NCBI GenBank assembly: GCA_031550535.1
Contig: JAVBOM010000001.1
Location: forward strand, 52,366-116,365
DNA: 64,000 nucleotides
From: Avichristensenella sp031550535
GTDB lineage: Bacteria; Bacillota; Clostridia; Christensenellales; Aristaeellaceae
Reading direction: 5' to 3'
Below, piece by piece: positions 51,308-60,596 of the stretch (its first letter is position 1; every line of letters starts with the position of its first letter). The position numbers and the translations under genes are program-made. The notes under the pieces were generated by a model that made no database searches, had not been told where the DNA came from, and saw only the letters and a list, made by a program, of their open reading frames with translations.

Positions 51308-51827
51308 CCAAATGCCCAGCAAACCCTTCCGTCTGCTTACCGCAGACCTTTCCCTGCGGCATCCGGCCTTCGCCGAACTGTAGGTTGACCCGACGAACAG
51401 GACGATCAAGCTGCTGTTGGTCACCGAACTGAACAACAAAGCCCACAAAGGTCCACACGGCAGCATCTTGGAGCGGATCTACAACATGACCTACGAGTTG
51501 GCGCAGAATGCCGATGTCTTGGTGCGCGAGCGCGGGTTCTCCCGCTTCAAGACCGACACCCAAACCTTGTTCAAGGTCGTCGGCGTCACCGACCTCGCCG
51601 CCTGGAAAGCCAAGGGCGCCACATTCAATGAGATACCCCCGGCGACCGTGAAAAAACTGGTCGCCGGCAAGGGTACCGCCACAAAAGCAGAAGTCGCCGA
51701 AGCCTTACCGCAGTATGTCGGGGACTTCACCTATGAAAGCGACAACGGCAGCGATGCAGTGGCTGTCGGGGTTGCGTGGGTACTTCAAAATGGAATAGGA
51801 GTTAAAAAAATGCAGCAAAAGCAATAG
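51297..51827 (+). CDS. RuvC-like Holliday junction resolvase, copy 2, with in-frame TAG
   Basis: A paralogue of the preceding gene. AAGGAGTC precedes ATG 51291/51297. The reading is PFRLLTADLSLRHPAFAEL, TAG (51381-51383, codon 29), then VDPTNRTIK and on. The TAG replaces the Asp28 position of copy 1, and both sides align with copy 1 without shift: VLVRERGF, VKKLVAGKGTATKAEVAEAL, DNGSDAVAVGVAW. Without readthrough the catalytic Asp would be lost. The next TAG (51825-51827) ends it under the standard code, but may also be read through. Confidence 0.75.
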
Positions 51828-52019
51828 GTATTTGATGATACCGCACAAGACAGGCGCGTCACATCGACCCCATCAGGGGCGCCGAATGGTCTGGTCTGGC
51901 AGGATGAACTGCATGCTCATCTTGCGGATAATCCAGGTGTACGGTTGACATTCGCAGCGGTGCCAGATGAAAAGCTCGTTGATAAAGTGTTAGGAATGCT
52001 GATGAAGACAACAGAATAA
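51810..52019 (+). CDS. Small protein with in-frame TAG at codon 6
   Basis: GGAG eight bases upstream of ATG 51810 opens MQQKQ, TAG (51825-51827), then 63 codons (VFDDTAQDRRVTSTPSG, then GLVWQDELHAHL, and LVDKVLGMLMKTTE) to TAA 52019. It is in the same frame as the resolvase copy 2, so if UAG is read, the resolvase could also extend to this stop. No family is recognised; the protein-like composition after TAG and the good start site support translation. Confidence 0.5.
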
Positions 52020-52039
52020 TCCGATTGGAGGACTACGGA

Positions 52040-53653
52040 ATGGCGTACGCAAGGCATAAGCGGGTTTGGTGCCTATACCGTGTCTCGACAGTCGGCCAGG
52101 TCGATCATGATGACATACCAATGCAGCGCGACATGTGCCACAAGTTTGCCCTGACTCACCCAGATTGGGTCATTGAAAATGAGTTGCTCGAAAAGGGCGT
52201 ATCAGGGTTCAAGACCTCGGCAGATAATCGCGAAGCGTTGATAATGCTCAAGGAAGCAGCACAATCGAAGCAGTTCGATGTGCTGCTTGTTTTTATGTTC
52301 GATCGTATTGGCCGGCGCACTGATGAAACCCCACTGATAATGCAGTGGTTTGTGAAGCAGGGCATCGAAATCTGGTCCACGCGTGAGGGGCAGAGGAAAT
52401 ATGACACCCCTGAAGACGAGCTGATCGGCTGGCTCGGGACATGGCTCGCATCAGGAGAAAGCCGCAAAATTTCCATGCGTGTCAGCGCGAGCAAGGCGTC
52501 TATGGCAAGCCGTGGTTTCTATACCGGTGGTCTTGTGCCCTATGGCTTCGATGCGAAGCGCATCGGTCGTGTTAACAAGAAGGATCAGCCTGTCAAAGAC
52601 CTCGTGATCAACGAACTCGAAGCAGGGATTGTTGAGTTCATGTTTCGTGCGATCGTTGATTTAGGTCATGGCACCCCAACCATCGCGAATGCCTTGAACG
52701 CAATGAACATCGCAACGAAGAAAAAAAGTGCCAGATGGAGGGCAACATCGATACGGGCGATCCTTCGGAATCCCATCTACATTGGCCGGATGAAGGTCAG
52801 CGGTGAACTCAGCGACGTAATGGAGCAATATCGCATTGTGGAAGATCATTATTTCTACAAAGCGGAAGAAATCCTTACTGGCCGTTCGCCGTTCAATAAA
52901 GGGCGTATGCATGGGGCTGTTCGTCGGGTCCCGGAAAACAAGGGCTTGCTCACCGGCATTATCTACTGCGGCAGTTGCGGAAGCCGCCTTACCTTCAACC
53001 ACAACGTTCGACGCAAGGTACTGGCGTCTGGTGAGTATCGCGAGTACGAGCAGGATGTCTACCGATGCACTCGGAAAATCGATGACCGGACGGCGTGTAC
53101 GGCCGCATCCACGAATAAGTCGGATATGCTAGATCGGTTGGTTCTCGATTTGGTCAGGCAGTTTTTCATCAATGTAAAGCGGCAGCCGAAGGTTGAAATG
53201 CTGAGAACGGCAATGGCGTCTGACACGAATGTCCTCTCCATCGCCTTTCGTCAAGCAGACAAAACGCTCAAAAAGGCTCAAAAAGATATGGCCACGCTTG
53301 AGGAGGAGGCTATCAAATCGATCACTGGTGATGGCAGCTATACGGTCGAAGTGATTAACCGTCTGATGCAGATCCAGAAGGAGAAACTTGCCCGAGCGGA
53401 AGTTGAAATGGCAAGGCTTGGAGCCGAGATGCAGGACGAAGTTGAACGCAGTGCTAAGAGGCTAGCCGAGATCGAGCAGATCCAGTCCTGGGCTGACAGC
53501 TTTGACGCGGCGCCATTTGATCAGAAGAAGGTGATCGTCGCCACAGTGGTGGAGAAGGTGCTTGTCAAGAGTGTGAGGGATGTCGAGGTGATTTTCAGAT
53601 TGACAACAGAACAGTACACAGAGTATGATATTGCCAATACAGGGCAGCGCTGA
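52040..53653 (+). CDS. Large serine recombinase
   Basis: A 537-residue site-specific recombinase started at ATG 52040 (GGAGG, 8 bases). The resolvase domain (about 10-155) has the nucleophile Ser16 in CLYRVSTVGQ and the Arg-rich FDRIGRRTDE region. A recombinase domain (about 165-290, YGFDAKR, ARWRATSIRAILRNPIYIGR), a zinc ribbon (IIYCGSCGSRL and a later Cys pair) and a C-terminal coiled coil follow. It integrates and excises DNA through short att sites. It is the only intact recombinase in the island and probably moved at least part of it. Ends in TGA. Confidence 0.93.
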   Translation: MAYARHKRVWCLYRVSTVGQVDHDDIPMQRDMCHKFALTHPDWVIENELLEKGVSGFKTSADNREALIMLKEAAQSKQFDVLLVFMFDRIGRRTDETPLIMQWFVKQGIEIWSTREGQRKYDTPEDELIGWLGTWLASGESRKISMRVSASKASMASRGFYTGGLVPYGFDAKRIGRVNKKDQPVKDLVINELEAGIVEFMFRAIVDLGHGTPTIANALNAMNIATKKKSARWRATSIRAILRNPIYIGRMKVSGELSDVMEQYRIVEDHYFYKAEEILTGRSPFNKGRMHGAVRRVPENKGLLTGIIYCGSCGSRLTFNHNVRRKVLASGEYREYEQDVYRCTRKIDDRTACTAASTNKSDMLDRLVLDLVRQFFINVKRQPKVEMLRTAMASDTNVLSIAFRQADKTLKKAQKDMATLEEEAIKSITGDGSYTVEVINRLMQIQKEKLARAEVEMARLGAEMQDEVERSAKRLAEIEQIQSWADSFDAAPFDQKKVIVATVVEKVLVKSVRDVEVIFRLTTEQYTEYDIANTGQR

Positions 53654-53867
53654 CGATGAAGCCATATTACAGAAATGACAGTTATCTGGAAGCAAATCGA
53701 CTCAAAACACGGCAGAAATCAACACGTTCCTTCCCCGCCCTTTAGTGGATCCGAAATAGCAGTGCTCCAATCTTCGTTAGGATTAAACATCTGATAGTCA
53801 GGTTGTCTTATGCGTGTTAGGTTCGACCGAAGATTCACAATCGCATGTCTGAAAGGGAGGGCTGGCG

Positions 53868-54719
53868 ATGAGCTATCCTGATATCGAAAAAAGTGGCTAC
53901 GCTACTTATAACCCTTATGAGATATTGACTGATGTCCAAGAGAGTAACCAGATTCGCGGGTTGCTGTATGACTCAATAAAAGGAGCTACTTCAAAAACAA
54001 TGGGAAAAATCCTTTTCGGTGGAAACCCACTTATGATGAGTGGTGGATTGATTGGAGGCGCTCTGTCTAAAATGGCTGAAGGTCAAGTCAAGAAAGATTT
54101 GACCTGTTTCATGAGAGATATCATTAGCTACACCTGTAAGCATACTGATTCAAAATACTTCGATCTCACTACGTTGCTGACGTTCGTCAGTCTAGAATCA
54201 GCATACATTGTAAGCTATAAGAACTTCGCTGCAGATCTAGACGTTTTTGACCATGTAGTTAACATTGGAAAAGGAATATTGAAAGGGATATTTAGCCTCA
54301 GCTTTTCCGAGGGTTTCCAGGTTATGTTGGATGGAATGGAAGAGAAAAAGAGAGGCAACTACCCTGTTCTGCATCGGATGGTACTAGAATCTCTGATCGT
54401 TTATCTCCGTCATTTGGATACTTATTGTGGTATAGACATGGGGGAAATGATTAAGTGGCTTGAATCCACAGGATTTACATGGTTTTACCTGGATCGGGTA
54501 TTTGACTCCAGCGACATAAGTGAATTCTTCAATAGGTACATAATCCCGCCAGAGAATTTATGCCTTGGTGGAAATTCCGTAGACACGATCGCAGTAGAAA
54601 TAGATAAATTTGCTCCTGATTTGCTCATAAAGTATAAGGAGATAGAACCGACAGTACAAACGATGTGTAATCAAATCCATGAGATTGGAAAAAAACTTTC
54701 TTCGAGTAGGTACCAGTAA
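53868..54719 (+). CDS. Uncharacterised protein paired with a trypsin-like protease
   Basis: A 283-residue AT-rich gene; GGGAGG precedes ATG 53868. Features seen: a glycine-rich hydrophobic stretch near 50-68 (LFGGNPLMMSGGLIGGALSK), which could touch or insert in a membrane, and a largely helical remainder with many aromatic residues. No known family is recognised. It lies 38 bp before the protease gene and next to attR, so the two form a cassette. A defence or toxin-type role is only a guess from the context. The 53654-53867 gap upstream holds no gene. Confidence 0.6.
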   Translation: MSYPDIEKSGYATYNPYEILTDVQESNQIRGLLYDSIKGATSKTMGKILFGGNPLMMSGGLIGGALSKMAEGQVKKDLTCFMRDIISYTCKHTDSKYFDLTTLLTFVSLESAYIVSYKNFAADLDVFDHVVNIGKGILKGIFSLSFSEGFQVMLDGMEEKKRGNYPVLHRMVLESLIVYLRHLDTYCGIDMGEMIKWLESTGFTWFYLDRVFDSSDISEFFNRYIIPPENLCLGGNSVDTIAVEIDKFAPDLLIKYKEIEPTVQTMCNQIHEIGKKLSSSRYQ

Positions 54720-54757
54720 CGTACATCGCAGCATACAAAAGGATGGAGGTATTATGG

Positions 54758-55804
54758 ATGGTGTCATTTTCAGATATTCCCTTTGAGTTCCCTTCGTTTA
54801 TCTACGATCTGTTAGAATACATGAAGTATACCGGTGGGCCACAACCAGGAGGAATGCTAGGAAATTTTCTCGTTTCTAATGGTTATAACAGCGCAACTTG
54901 CATGGTGTTGGACTTCCATGATACTAACAAAATATGTGATATTCTGTGCAAGAATGGAATACTCATGCCTTTTGATTTGGGAAGGCCAACCGGTGGTGTC
55001 GATCACTACTATTACTCCGGCAGCTTTGAAATGGAGAGGTCAGAAGAGTCATTTCGACAACTAAATGCGTTAGTGTTCGGGTTCCCATATATTTATAGGG
55101 AGTACAGGAACTCTGTAATGCCAATAATCATACGAAAAGTGGATAGATACGGATGTGAAAAGAGTTGGCATGTAGGCACCGGCTTCTACTATCGTAATGG
55201 TATCGTTACTGCAGCTCACTGCTTGAAAGATCATGAAATATGGATAGGGGACTTGGACCGAGGCGATATCGATTCTACAGTCTACACACATGCGAATAAT
55301 AATTTTGACATTGCTTATGTATGCCTGAAAAGAGAACTGGGATATCCGCAGTTCAGGCCATCGGAGGCAGAGATCCTTGAAAAAGTGATGACCTTGGGTT
55401 ATCCTCTGATGGTGGGTTTCGATAAAATACTAACTGCTGAAGGTGCCGAGATATCTTCTGTACCTCAAAGCAGGTATACTGCATCTACTGGTGCCGTAGC
55501 AGCGGTTGCTGAGAGTATGTACGCAAAGAACAATATGTACCTGATAACTGCTAAGATTGCGGGTGGAAATAGTGGCGGACCCGTTTTAGCCCAGGATGGA
55601 ACAGTTGTTGCGGTAGCGATACAAAAAGGTATGGAGAGGACTGAAAACGAGGATGATATACCATACAAGGACTTTGGTTACGGTATGGCTGTGCCGATCA
55701 GCTTCGTCGATGAGATGATTGAGTCAAGAAATGAGCCTCCGGATTGGAGTTATAGGTTTGCGTCAGGAAAGAGACCGGATAACGCTGAAAATATGACGGC
55801 ATAG
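54758..55804 (+). CDS. Trypsin-like serine protease with N-terminal accessory domain
   Basis: A 348-residue protein started at ATG 54758 (GGAGG, 8 bases; ATG 54743 would put the site inside the gene). Residues 1-115 form an unknown, effector-adaptor-like domain. Residues about 120-320 are a trypsin fold with triad motifs GIVTAAHCL (His near 153), NNFDIAYVCL (Asp near 183) and GGNSGGPVL (Ser near 275). There is no signal peptide, so it acts inside the cell, as do protease effectors of bacterial defence systems. The gene ends in TAG followed at once by TGA. Confidence 0.8.
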   Translation: MVSFSDIPFEFPSFIYDLLEYMKYTGGPQPGGMLGNFLVSNGYNSATCMVLDFHDTNKICDILCKNGILMPFDLGRPTGGVDHYYYSGSFEMERSEESFRQLNALVFGFPYIYREYRNSVMPIIIRKVDRYGCEKSWHVGTGFYYRNGIVTAAHCLKDHEIWIGDLDRGDIDSTVYTHANNNFDIAYVCLKRELGYPQFRPSEAEILEKVMTLGYPLMVGFDKILTAEGAEISSVPQSRYTASTGAVAAVAESMYAKNNMYLITAKIAGGNSGGPVLAQDGTVVAVAIQKGMERTENEDDIPYKDFGYGMAVPISFVDEMIESRNEPPDWSYRFASGKRPDNAENMTA

Positions 55805-55916
55805 TGAACGTAAAAAGAGGGTGGCTAGACCATAAAAAACACGAATATATTGTATAGAGCTGGAAGAAAACGATTCTGCCCTTCGTTCTATCATCAGTCG
55901 TGTTTTAAGACCAGTC

Positions 55917-55973
55917 TGGTAGAGCACATCGTTCACATCGATGGGGTCACTGGTTCGAGTCCAGTACAGACCA
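55917..55973 (+). repeat. attR-like 57-bp repeat of the tRNA-Val 3' part
   Basis: Identical to 43774-43830 but without the 5' half and without the CCA (ATCG follows). It marks the right end of the 12.1-kb island. Confidence 0.85.
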
Positions 55974-55978
55974 TCGAA

Positions 55979-56018
55979 ACCCTTGAGAATTCTTGATTCT
56001 CAAGGGTTTTTTATTTAT
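55979..56018 (+). terminator. Terminator after attR
   Basis: AACCCTTGAGAATTC-TTGA-TTCTCAAGGGTTTTTT, closely related to the terminator at 44950. Confidence 0.85.
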
Positions 56019-56142
56019 ATCAGCATCAGCAATAATGTTATGCATGTCGTAATACTTACAGTCAGCAAGGAAGCCCCCCATGATATAGACAGGCCGGCGC
56101 TTTACCGCCCGGCTTGTCTAGTTACACTCAGAATGAAAGAAC

Positions 56143-56215
56143 GGAGGTGCCCCATGAACCCCAAAGTCATCGCACTGTCAACCAGCAATGGGAGAAGTTA
56201 CTGCCGAGTGGGCGA
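56143..56215 (+). pseudogene. parA start fragment
   Basis: GGAGGTGCCCCATGAACCCC and AAAGTCATC are identical to the start region of the parA copy at 45082-45110, then the similarity ends within about 10 codons. A hairpin like the one before the first copy (GGCCGGCGCTTTACCGCCC) precedes it. The rest of 55974-56305 holds no gene I can support. Confidence 0.7.
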
Positions 56216-56305
56216 GCGTTTGCCTACAAGATGATGGGTACGCTGCGCCACCAGAACGCAATACTTCGTCTTCTGTCCGGACTGCGCTGTCCTTGCGTGC
56301 CCGGT

Positions 56306-59300
56306 TCATTCCAAAATGAGTACGTACGGAATCTCGTTTTCCTTCGCGTACTGCTCGGCGAAACTGCCCTGTATTACGCTTAGGGTTAAGTCGCCATGAT
56401 AATTGTCGAACGCGCTTTCGCCGATGCTCGCTACACTTTGCGGAATGCTTACGCTTTTCAAAGACTCGCATCCAAAGAACGCGCCTTCACCGATGCTCGT
56501 TACGCTATCCGGTATCGTCACTTTGGTAAGCTCGCTGCACGCCTCAAACGCGTAGTCGCCGATCTCCACCACGCCTTGCTCCATGACCACCGTTTTCAAA
56601 CGCCCGCACGCGCAAAACGCGCTTTCACCGATACTCGTTACACTGCCCGGGATCGTCAGTTTTTTTAGACTGCAGCAATCATAAAATGCTTCGTCCCCGA
56701 TCTGCGCCACACCGTTTGAAAGGGTCACATAGGCCAAAGACTGGCACATGTAAAACGCTTTCGCCCCGATGTCCGTTACGCTACCCGGGATGGTTACGCC
56801 GGTGATGCAGTCGCTCCACTCAAACGCGCTTTCCCCGATGCGCAACGTTCCCTTCGGAACCACATATTCACCGGTTTTACCGAAAGGATAGGCGACCAGC
56901 ATTTTCTGCTCCTTGTCAAACAAAACGCCTTTGGTGGCCGTATAGACCGGATTTTCGGGGGACACACGAATGCTTTGCAGGCCGCACCTTGCAAACGGGT
57001 TCCAGCCCATGCGAATCACGCTGGCCGGGATAGTTACTTCGGCCAACCACGAACATTCAAAGAAAGCATAATCCCCGATGCGGTTTACGCTGTCCGGGAT
57101 GGTCAGGCTGGTTATGTTCAGCCTTTCAAATGCACTGTCGCCGATGCCCGTCACAGGATATCCGTCAAGCTCGCCCGGGATCACCAGATCATCGTTCGGC
57201 TGTCTCGTATATCCGTCAATGATCGCTTCGCCGTCCCACAGAATGTACTTCCACTGGCTGCCGACAGCTAGGTCACCCCGGGCAACCCCGACCGCCGCGA
57301 ATGGAATTTCGTAGTCAATCGCATACAGCCACGCGTGGCTGTTTTCCAGCACTTCAAGGGTGAGGTTGGCGCAATTCTTGAATACCAATTGGCCAAGGGC
57401 GGTAACACTCGCAGGGATGGCGAGGGTGGTCAGGCCGGAGCACCCGGCAAACGCTTCCTCCCCAATATGCGTCACGCTGTCCGGGATCGTTATGCTGGCA
57501 AGATTTTGACAGTCCCGAAACGCATGTTCTTCAATGCTCGTTACCGTATCCGGTATGGATATGCCGGTTAAGCCGTCGCAATAGCCAAATGCATATTCGC
57601 CGATAAGCAGCACGTCTTCCGGAATGACATACTCGCCTTCCCTGGCGCCCGGATAGGAAACCAACTTCTTTTGGCGCTTATCAAACAGAACACCGTCGAT
57701 CAGCTCATAGGCCGGATTGCCGGGTGAAACGACAATACTCTTAAGCGGGGAGGCAGGAAACGGATTCGAGCCGATCTCCGTCACGCTTTCTGGAATCGTT
57801 ACGCTTGATAAGCGGCTGCAATAGGCGAACGCGCTGTCGCCGATGCTTGTCACACCTTCCGGGATGACCACGTCCGTAAGGCTTTCGCATGACATGAATG
57901 CGGCAGATCCAATGCTCGTCACGCTGGCCGGGATGATCACACGCGTTAGACCGGTGCAACCAACGAACGCGCTTGAACCGATGCTCGTCACGCCGTCCGG
58001 GATGATCACACCGGTTACTTTGGAATTATGAAGGAACGCCCAGCCGCCGATGCCTATCACCGGATGCCCGTCCAGTTCGCCGGGGATGATCAGTTCCCCG
58101 CCGGGGGCCTCCACACATCCCGTGATAACCGCGTCGCCGTCTATAAGCCGATACTTCCATTGCCCGCTGGCGTCCGTTCTTTTCTCCTCGGCAACGTCGG
58201 CGTACACATAGGGAATCTCGTTGTCCTGTGCGTATCGCTCGGCAGGGCTGCCCTTTGTAACAAGCAGGGTAAGGTTCTCACATTCCTGAAATGCGCCTTT
58301 GCCGATACTCGTTATGCTGGCCGGGATGGTGACGCTGGTTAAGGCATAACATCTGGCAAACGCATAATTGCCGATGCTCGTTACGCCCTCCGGGATGATT
58401 ACGCCGGGTAGGCTCACACAGTATTCAAACACGTTATCGCCAATGCTTATCAAGCTGTCCGGTAGAGCCAAAGCCGTTACGTCTTCGCATCCTGTGAACG
58501 CCGCATAGCCGATGCTCGTCACGCCGTCCGGGATGGTGACGCCCGTTATGCCAGCACACAAATAAAACGCCGCCCTGTCGATGCCCGTTACCGGAACCCC
58601 GTCCAACTCGTTTGGGATCACCAGGTCGCCGCGCGGCTCCTTTGAAAAATCAGTAATCATCGCGACGCCAGCATTCAGAACATACCGCCATTGTCCGCTC
58701 GCGTCCATTCGGATTTCCCCGATCAGCGTTTCGGCAATGCGGTTGAACGAATCCCCTGATTCCACGACGTATGGAATCCCTTTTTCCTTCGCGTATTGCT
58801 CGGCATAACTGCCTTCTTTGACTGTGAGGACGATATTCTCACTCCTTAGAAATGCGTCCTCGGCAATGGAAACGACGCTGGATGGGATGGTCATAGCGGC
58901 TAAGCTGCCACACTGAGCGAACGCGTTTTCCCCGATGCTCGTCACGCTGTTTGGGATCGCCACGCCTGTCAGGTCTCCGCAAGTCATAAAGGCAGAGTCC
59001 CCGATGCTCGTCACGCTGTCCGGTATTGTCACGTAGGTCAAATTTGTACACTGACAGAATACGTCTTTGCCAATACTCGTTAAGCCGTCCGGCAGGGTCA
59101 CGCTTTCCAATTCTGTGCAACTTAAAAAAGCGTACTCACCGATGCTTGTTATGCTATCCGGGAAGGTCACGCCACGCAAACTTTCACACTCACAAAACAC
59201 GCCTTCACCGATGCCCGTTACCGGAACCCCATCCAACTCACCCGGAATCACCAGATCGCCGCTCGGCTCTTCCACAGAACCGGTGATTGTCGCGCCGCCG

Positions 59301-60535
59301 TTCTCCAGCACATAGGTCCACTGCCCGCTGGCGTTTGGACGCGCCGGCTCCGTTTCAGAACCTGCGGATTCACGATCCACATCATCAGGGGAAACGAACC
59401 CGATCCACAAAACCTCCTCCCCCTTGTCGTTGGTTCTGCTCAGCAACAGCGCGTAAGCACCCCCCGATGACACCCCGGCAACGGGCACGCGATTCGCATC
59501 GCCTAGTTTACCTTTTGACTGGATGCGCAAATCGGCATCCAGATAGACCTTCGCACTTTGCTTTACCTTTACGTCGCCGACAGACGACGAGAAAACCGTG
59601 TCCTGGGGGCTGACCGGCGAAACGCTGGCCAGGCTTTCCATGACATAAGCCGTTACATAGCCGGAATCGGTATTGGTGCTTGGATATAGAATCTGCAGAA
59701 ATCCGTTTTCTACAGTTCCGGTGTAGAAAAAACTGGTGCCCGGGAAGGCTTCGCCGATCTGTGGATGCTGCATACCGGGACCGCTGCGAATATTCACGGT
59801 GTGATCGTTTTCGAGGGTCACTTTTTCACTGTACTGTTGTGCCAATACAGACGAATAGGTTTGTGCCGCACGATATGGAACATCGTTGTCCTTCGCGTAT
59901 TGCTCGGCATGACTGTATGCTTGAACGCTTAGGGTGAGTTGCTTGCAGCTGGCAAAGGCACTTTCGCCAATATCCGTCACGCTGTCCGGTATGGTCACAC
60001 TGATGAGACTGTAGCAATCCTTGAACGCCATTTCGCCGATGCTTGTTACGCTGCCCGGTATGGTCACATCGGCCAATGATTCACAGGCGAAGAACGCAAA
60101 CCCGCCGATGCTGGTCACGCGGCCTCCGATGATCACGCTTTTGAGGCTGACGCATTCCTGGAACGCCCATTCGCCGATGCTGGTCACGCTGTCTGGAATG
60201 ATCACGTCTGTTAAGGAAAAACACCAGTAGAACGCCCCGTCGCCGATTCGCATCACGCCCTCCGGTATGATCACGCCGGTTAAAGCGTCACACCGTGAAA
60301 ACGCCTCGTCACCGATGGCCGTCACCGGAACCCCATCCACCTCGCCGGGGATCACCAAATCACCGGTGGGATATTCGTGATATCCCACCACCATCGCGCC
60401 GCTGTCCTCAAGGATATACTTCCACTGCCCGGAGGCGTCAGTCCTTACCTCCTCGGCAACCCCTGCAGCCATGAGAAATATCAGTAAAATCCCAAGTACC
60501 GCGATCGCTTTGCCGATCGAAAACATTCTGCGCAT
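56306..60535 (-). CDS. Giant modular leucine-rich-repeat surface protein with SH3 region
   Basis: A 1409-residue exported protein (signal/TM segment about 8-27) of the BspA-like type. Five modules each start with ASGQW-Y-L--G-A-I-G and GDLVIPGELDGVPVTGIG (near 34, 394, 612, 788 and 1085), followed by stacks of 23-residue LRR_5 units (SVTIPDSVTSIGE-AF). Between modules one and two lies an SH3b-like stretch (HTVNIRSGPGMQHPQIGEAF near 240) and a second beta domain. Cysteine is frequent within repeats. It is likely anchored through SH3-cell wall contact and used for adhesion. No sortase motif is seen. Confidence 0.88.
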   Translation of the reverse strand: MRRMFSIGKAIAVLGILLIFLMAAGVAEEVRTDASGQWKYILEDSGAMVVGYHEYPTGDLVIPGEVDGVPVTAIGDEAFSRCDALTGVIIPEGVMRIGDGAFYWCFSLTDVIIPDSVTSIGEWAFQECVSLKSVIIGGRVTSIGGFAFFACESLADVTIPGSVTSIGEMAFKDCYSLISVTIPDSVTDIGESAFASCKQLTLSVQAYSHAEQYAKDNDVPYRAAQTYSSVLAQQYSEKVTLENDHTVNIRSGPGMQHPQIGEAFPGTSFFYTGTVENGFLQILYPSTNTDSGYVTAYVMESLASVSPVSPQDTVFSSSVGDVKVKQSAKVYLDADLRIQSKGKLGDANRVPVAGVSSGGAYALLLSRTNDKGEEVLWIGFVSPDDVDRESAGSETEPARPNASGQWTYVLENGGATITGSVEEPSGDLVIPGELDGVPVTGIGEGVFCECESLRGVTFPDSITSIGEYAFLSCTELESVTLPDGLTSIGKDVFCQCTNLTYVTIPDSVTSIGDSAFMTCGDLTGVAIPNSVTSIGENAFAQCGSLAAMTIPSSVVSIAEDAFLRSENIVLTVKEGSYAEQYAKEKGIPYVVESGDSFNRIAETLIGEIRMDASGQWRYVLNAGVAMITDFSKEPRGDLVIPNELDGVPVTGIDRAAFYLCAGITGVTIPDGVTSIGYAAFTGCEDVTALALPDSLISIGDNVFEYCVSLPGVIIPEGVTSIGNYAFARCYALTSVTIPASITSIGKGAFQECENLTLLVTKGSPAERYAQDNEIPYVYADVAEEKRTDASGQWKYRLIDGDAVITGCVEAPGGELIIPGELDGHPVIGIGGWAFLHNSKVTGVIIPDGVTSIGSSAFVGCTGLTRVIIPASVTSIGSAAFMSCESLTDVVIPEGVTSIGDSAFAYCSRLSSVTIPESVTEIGSNPFPASPLKSIVVSPGNPAYELIDGVLFDKRQKKLVSYPGAREGEYVIPEDVLLIGEYAFGYCDGLTGISIPDTVTSIEEHAFRDCQNLASITIPDSVTHIGEEAFAGCSGLTTLAIPASVTALGQLVFKNCANLTLEVLENSHAWLYAIDYEIPFAAVGVARGDLAVGSQWKYILWDGEAIIDGYTRQPNDDLVIPGELDGYPVTGIGDSAFERLNITSLTIPDSVNRIGDYAFFECSWLAEVTIPASVIRMGWNPFARCGLQSIRVSPENPVYTATKGVLFDKEQKMLVAYPFGKTGEYVVPKGTLRIGESAFEWSDCITGVTIPGSVTDIGAKAFYMCQSLAYVTLSNGVAQIGDEAFYDCCSLKKLTIPGSVTSIGESAFCACGRLKTVVMEQGVVEIGDYAFEACSELTKVTIPDSVTSIGEGAFFGCESLKSVSIPQSVASIGESAFDNYHGDLTLSVIQGSFAEQYAKENEIPYVLILE

Positions 60536-60596
60536 CCGGTTACGCCTCCTTCAAGCAAAAGGCTGGGCCTGCCTGGCCTATGCAGTCTCAAACCCC

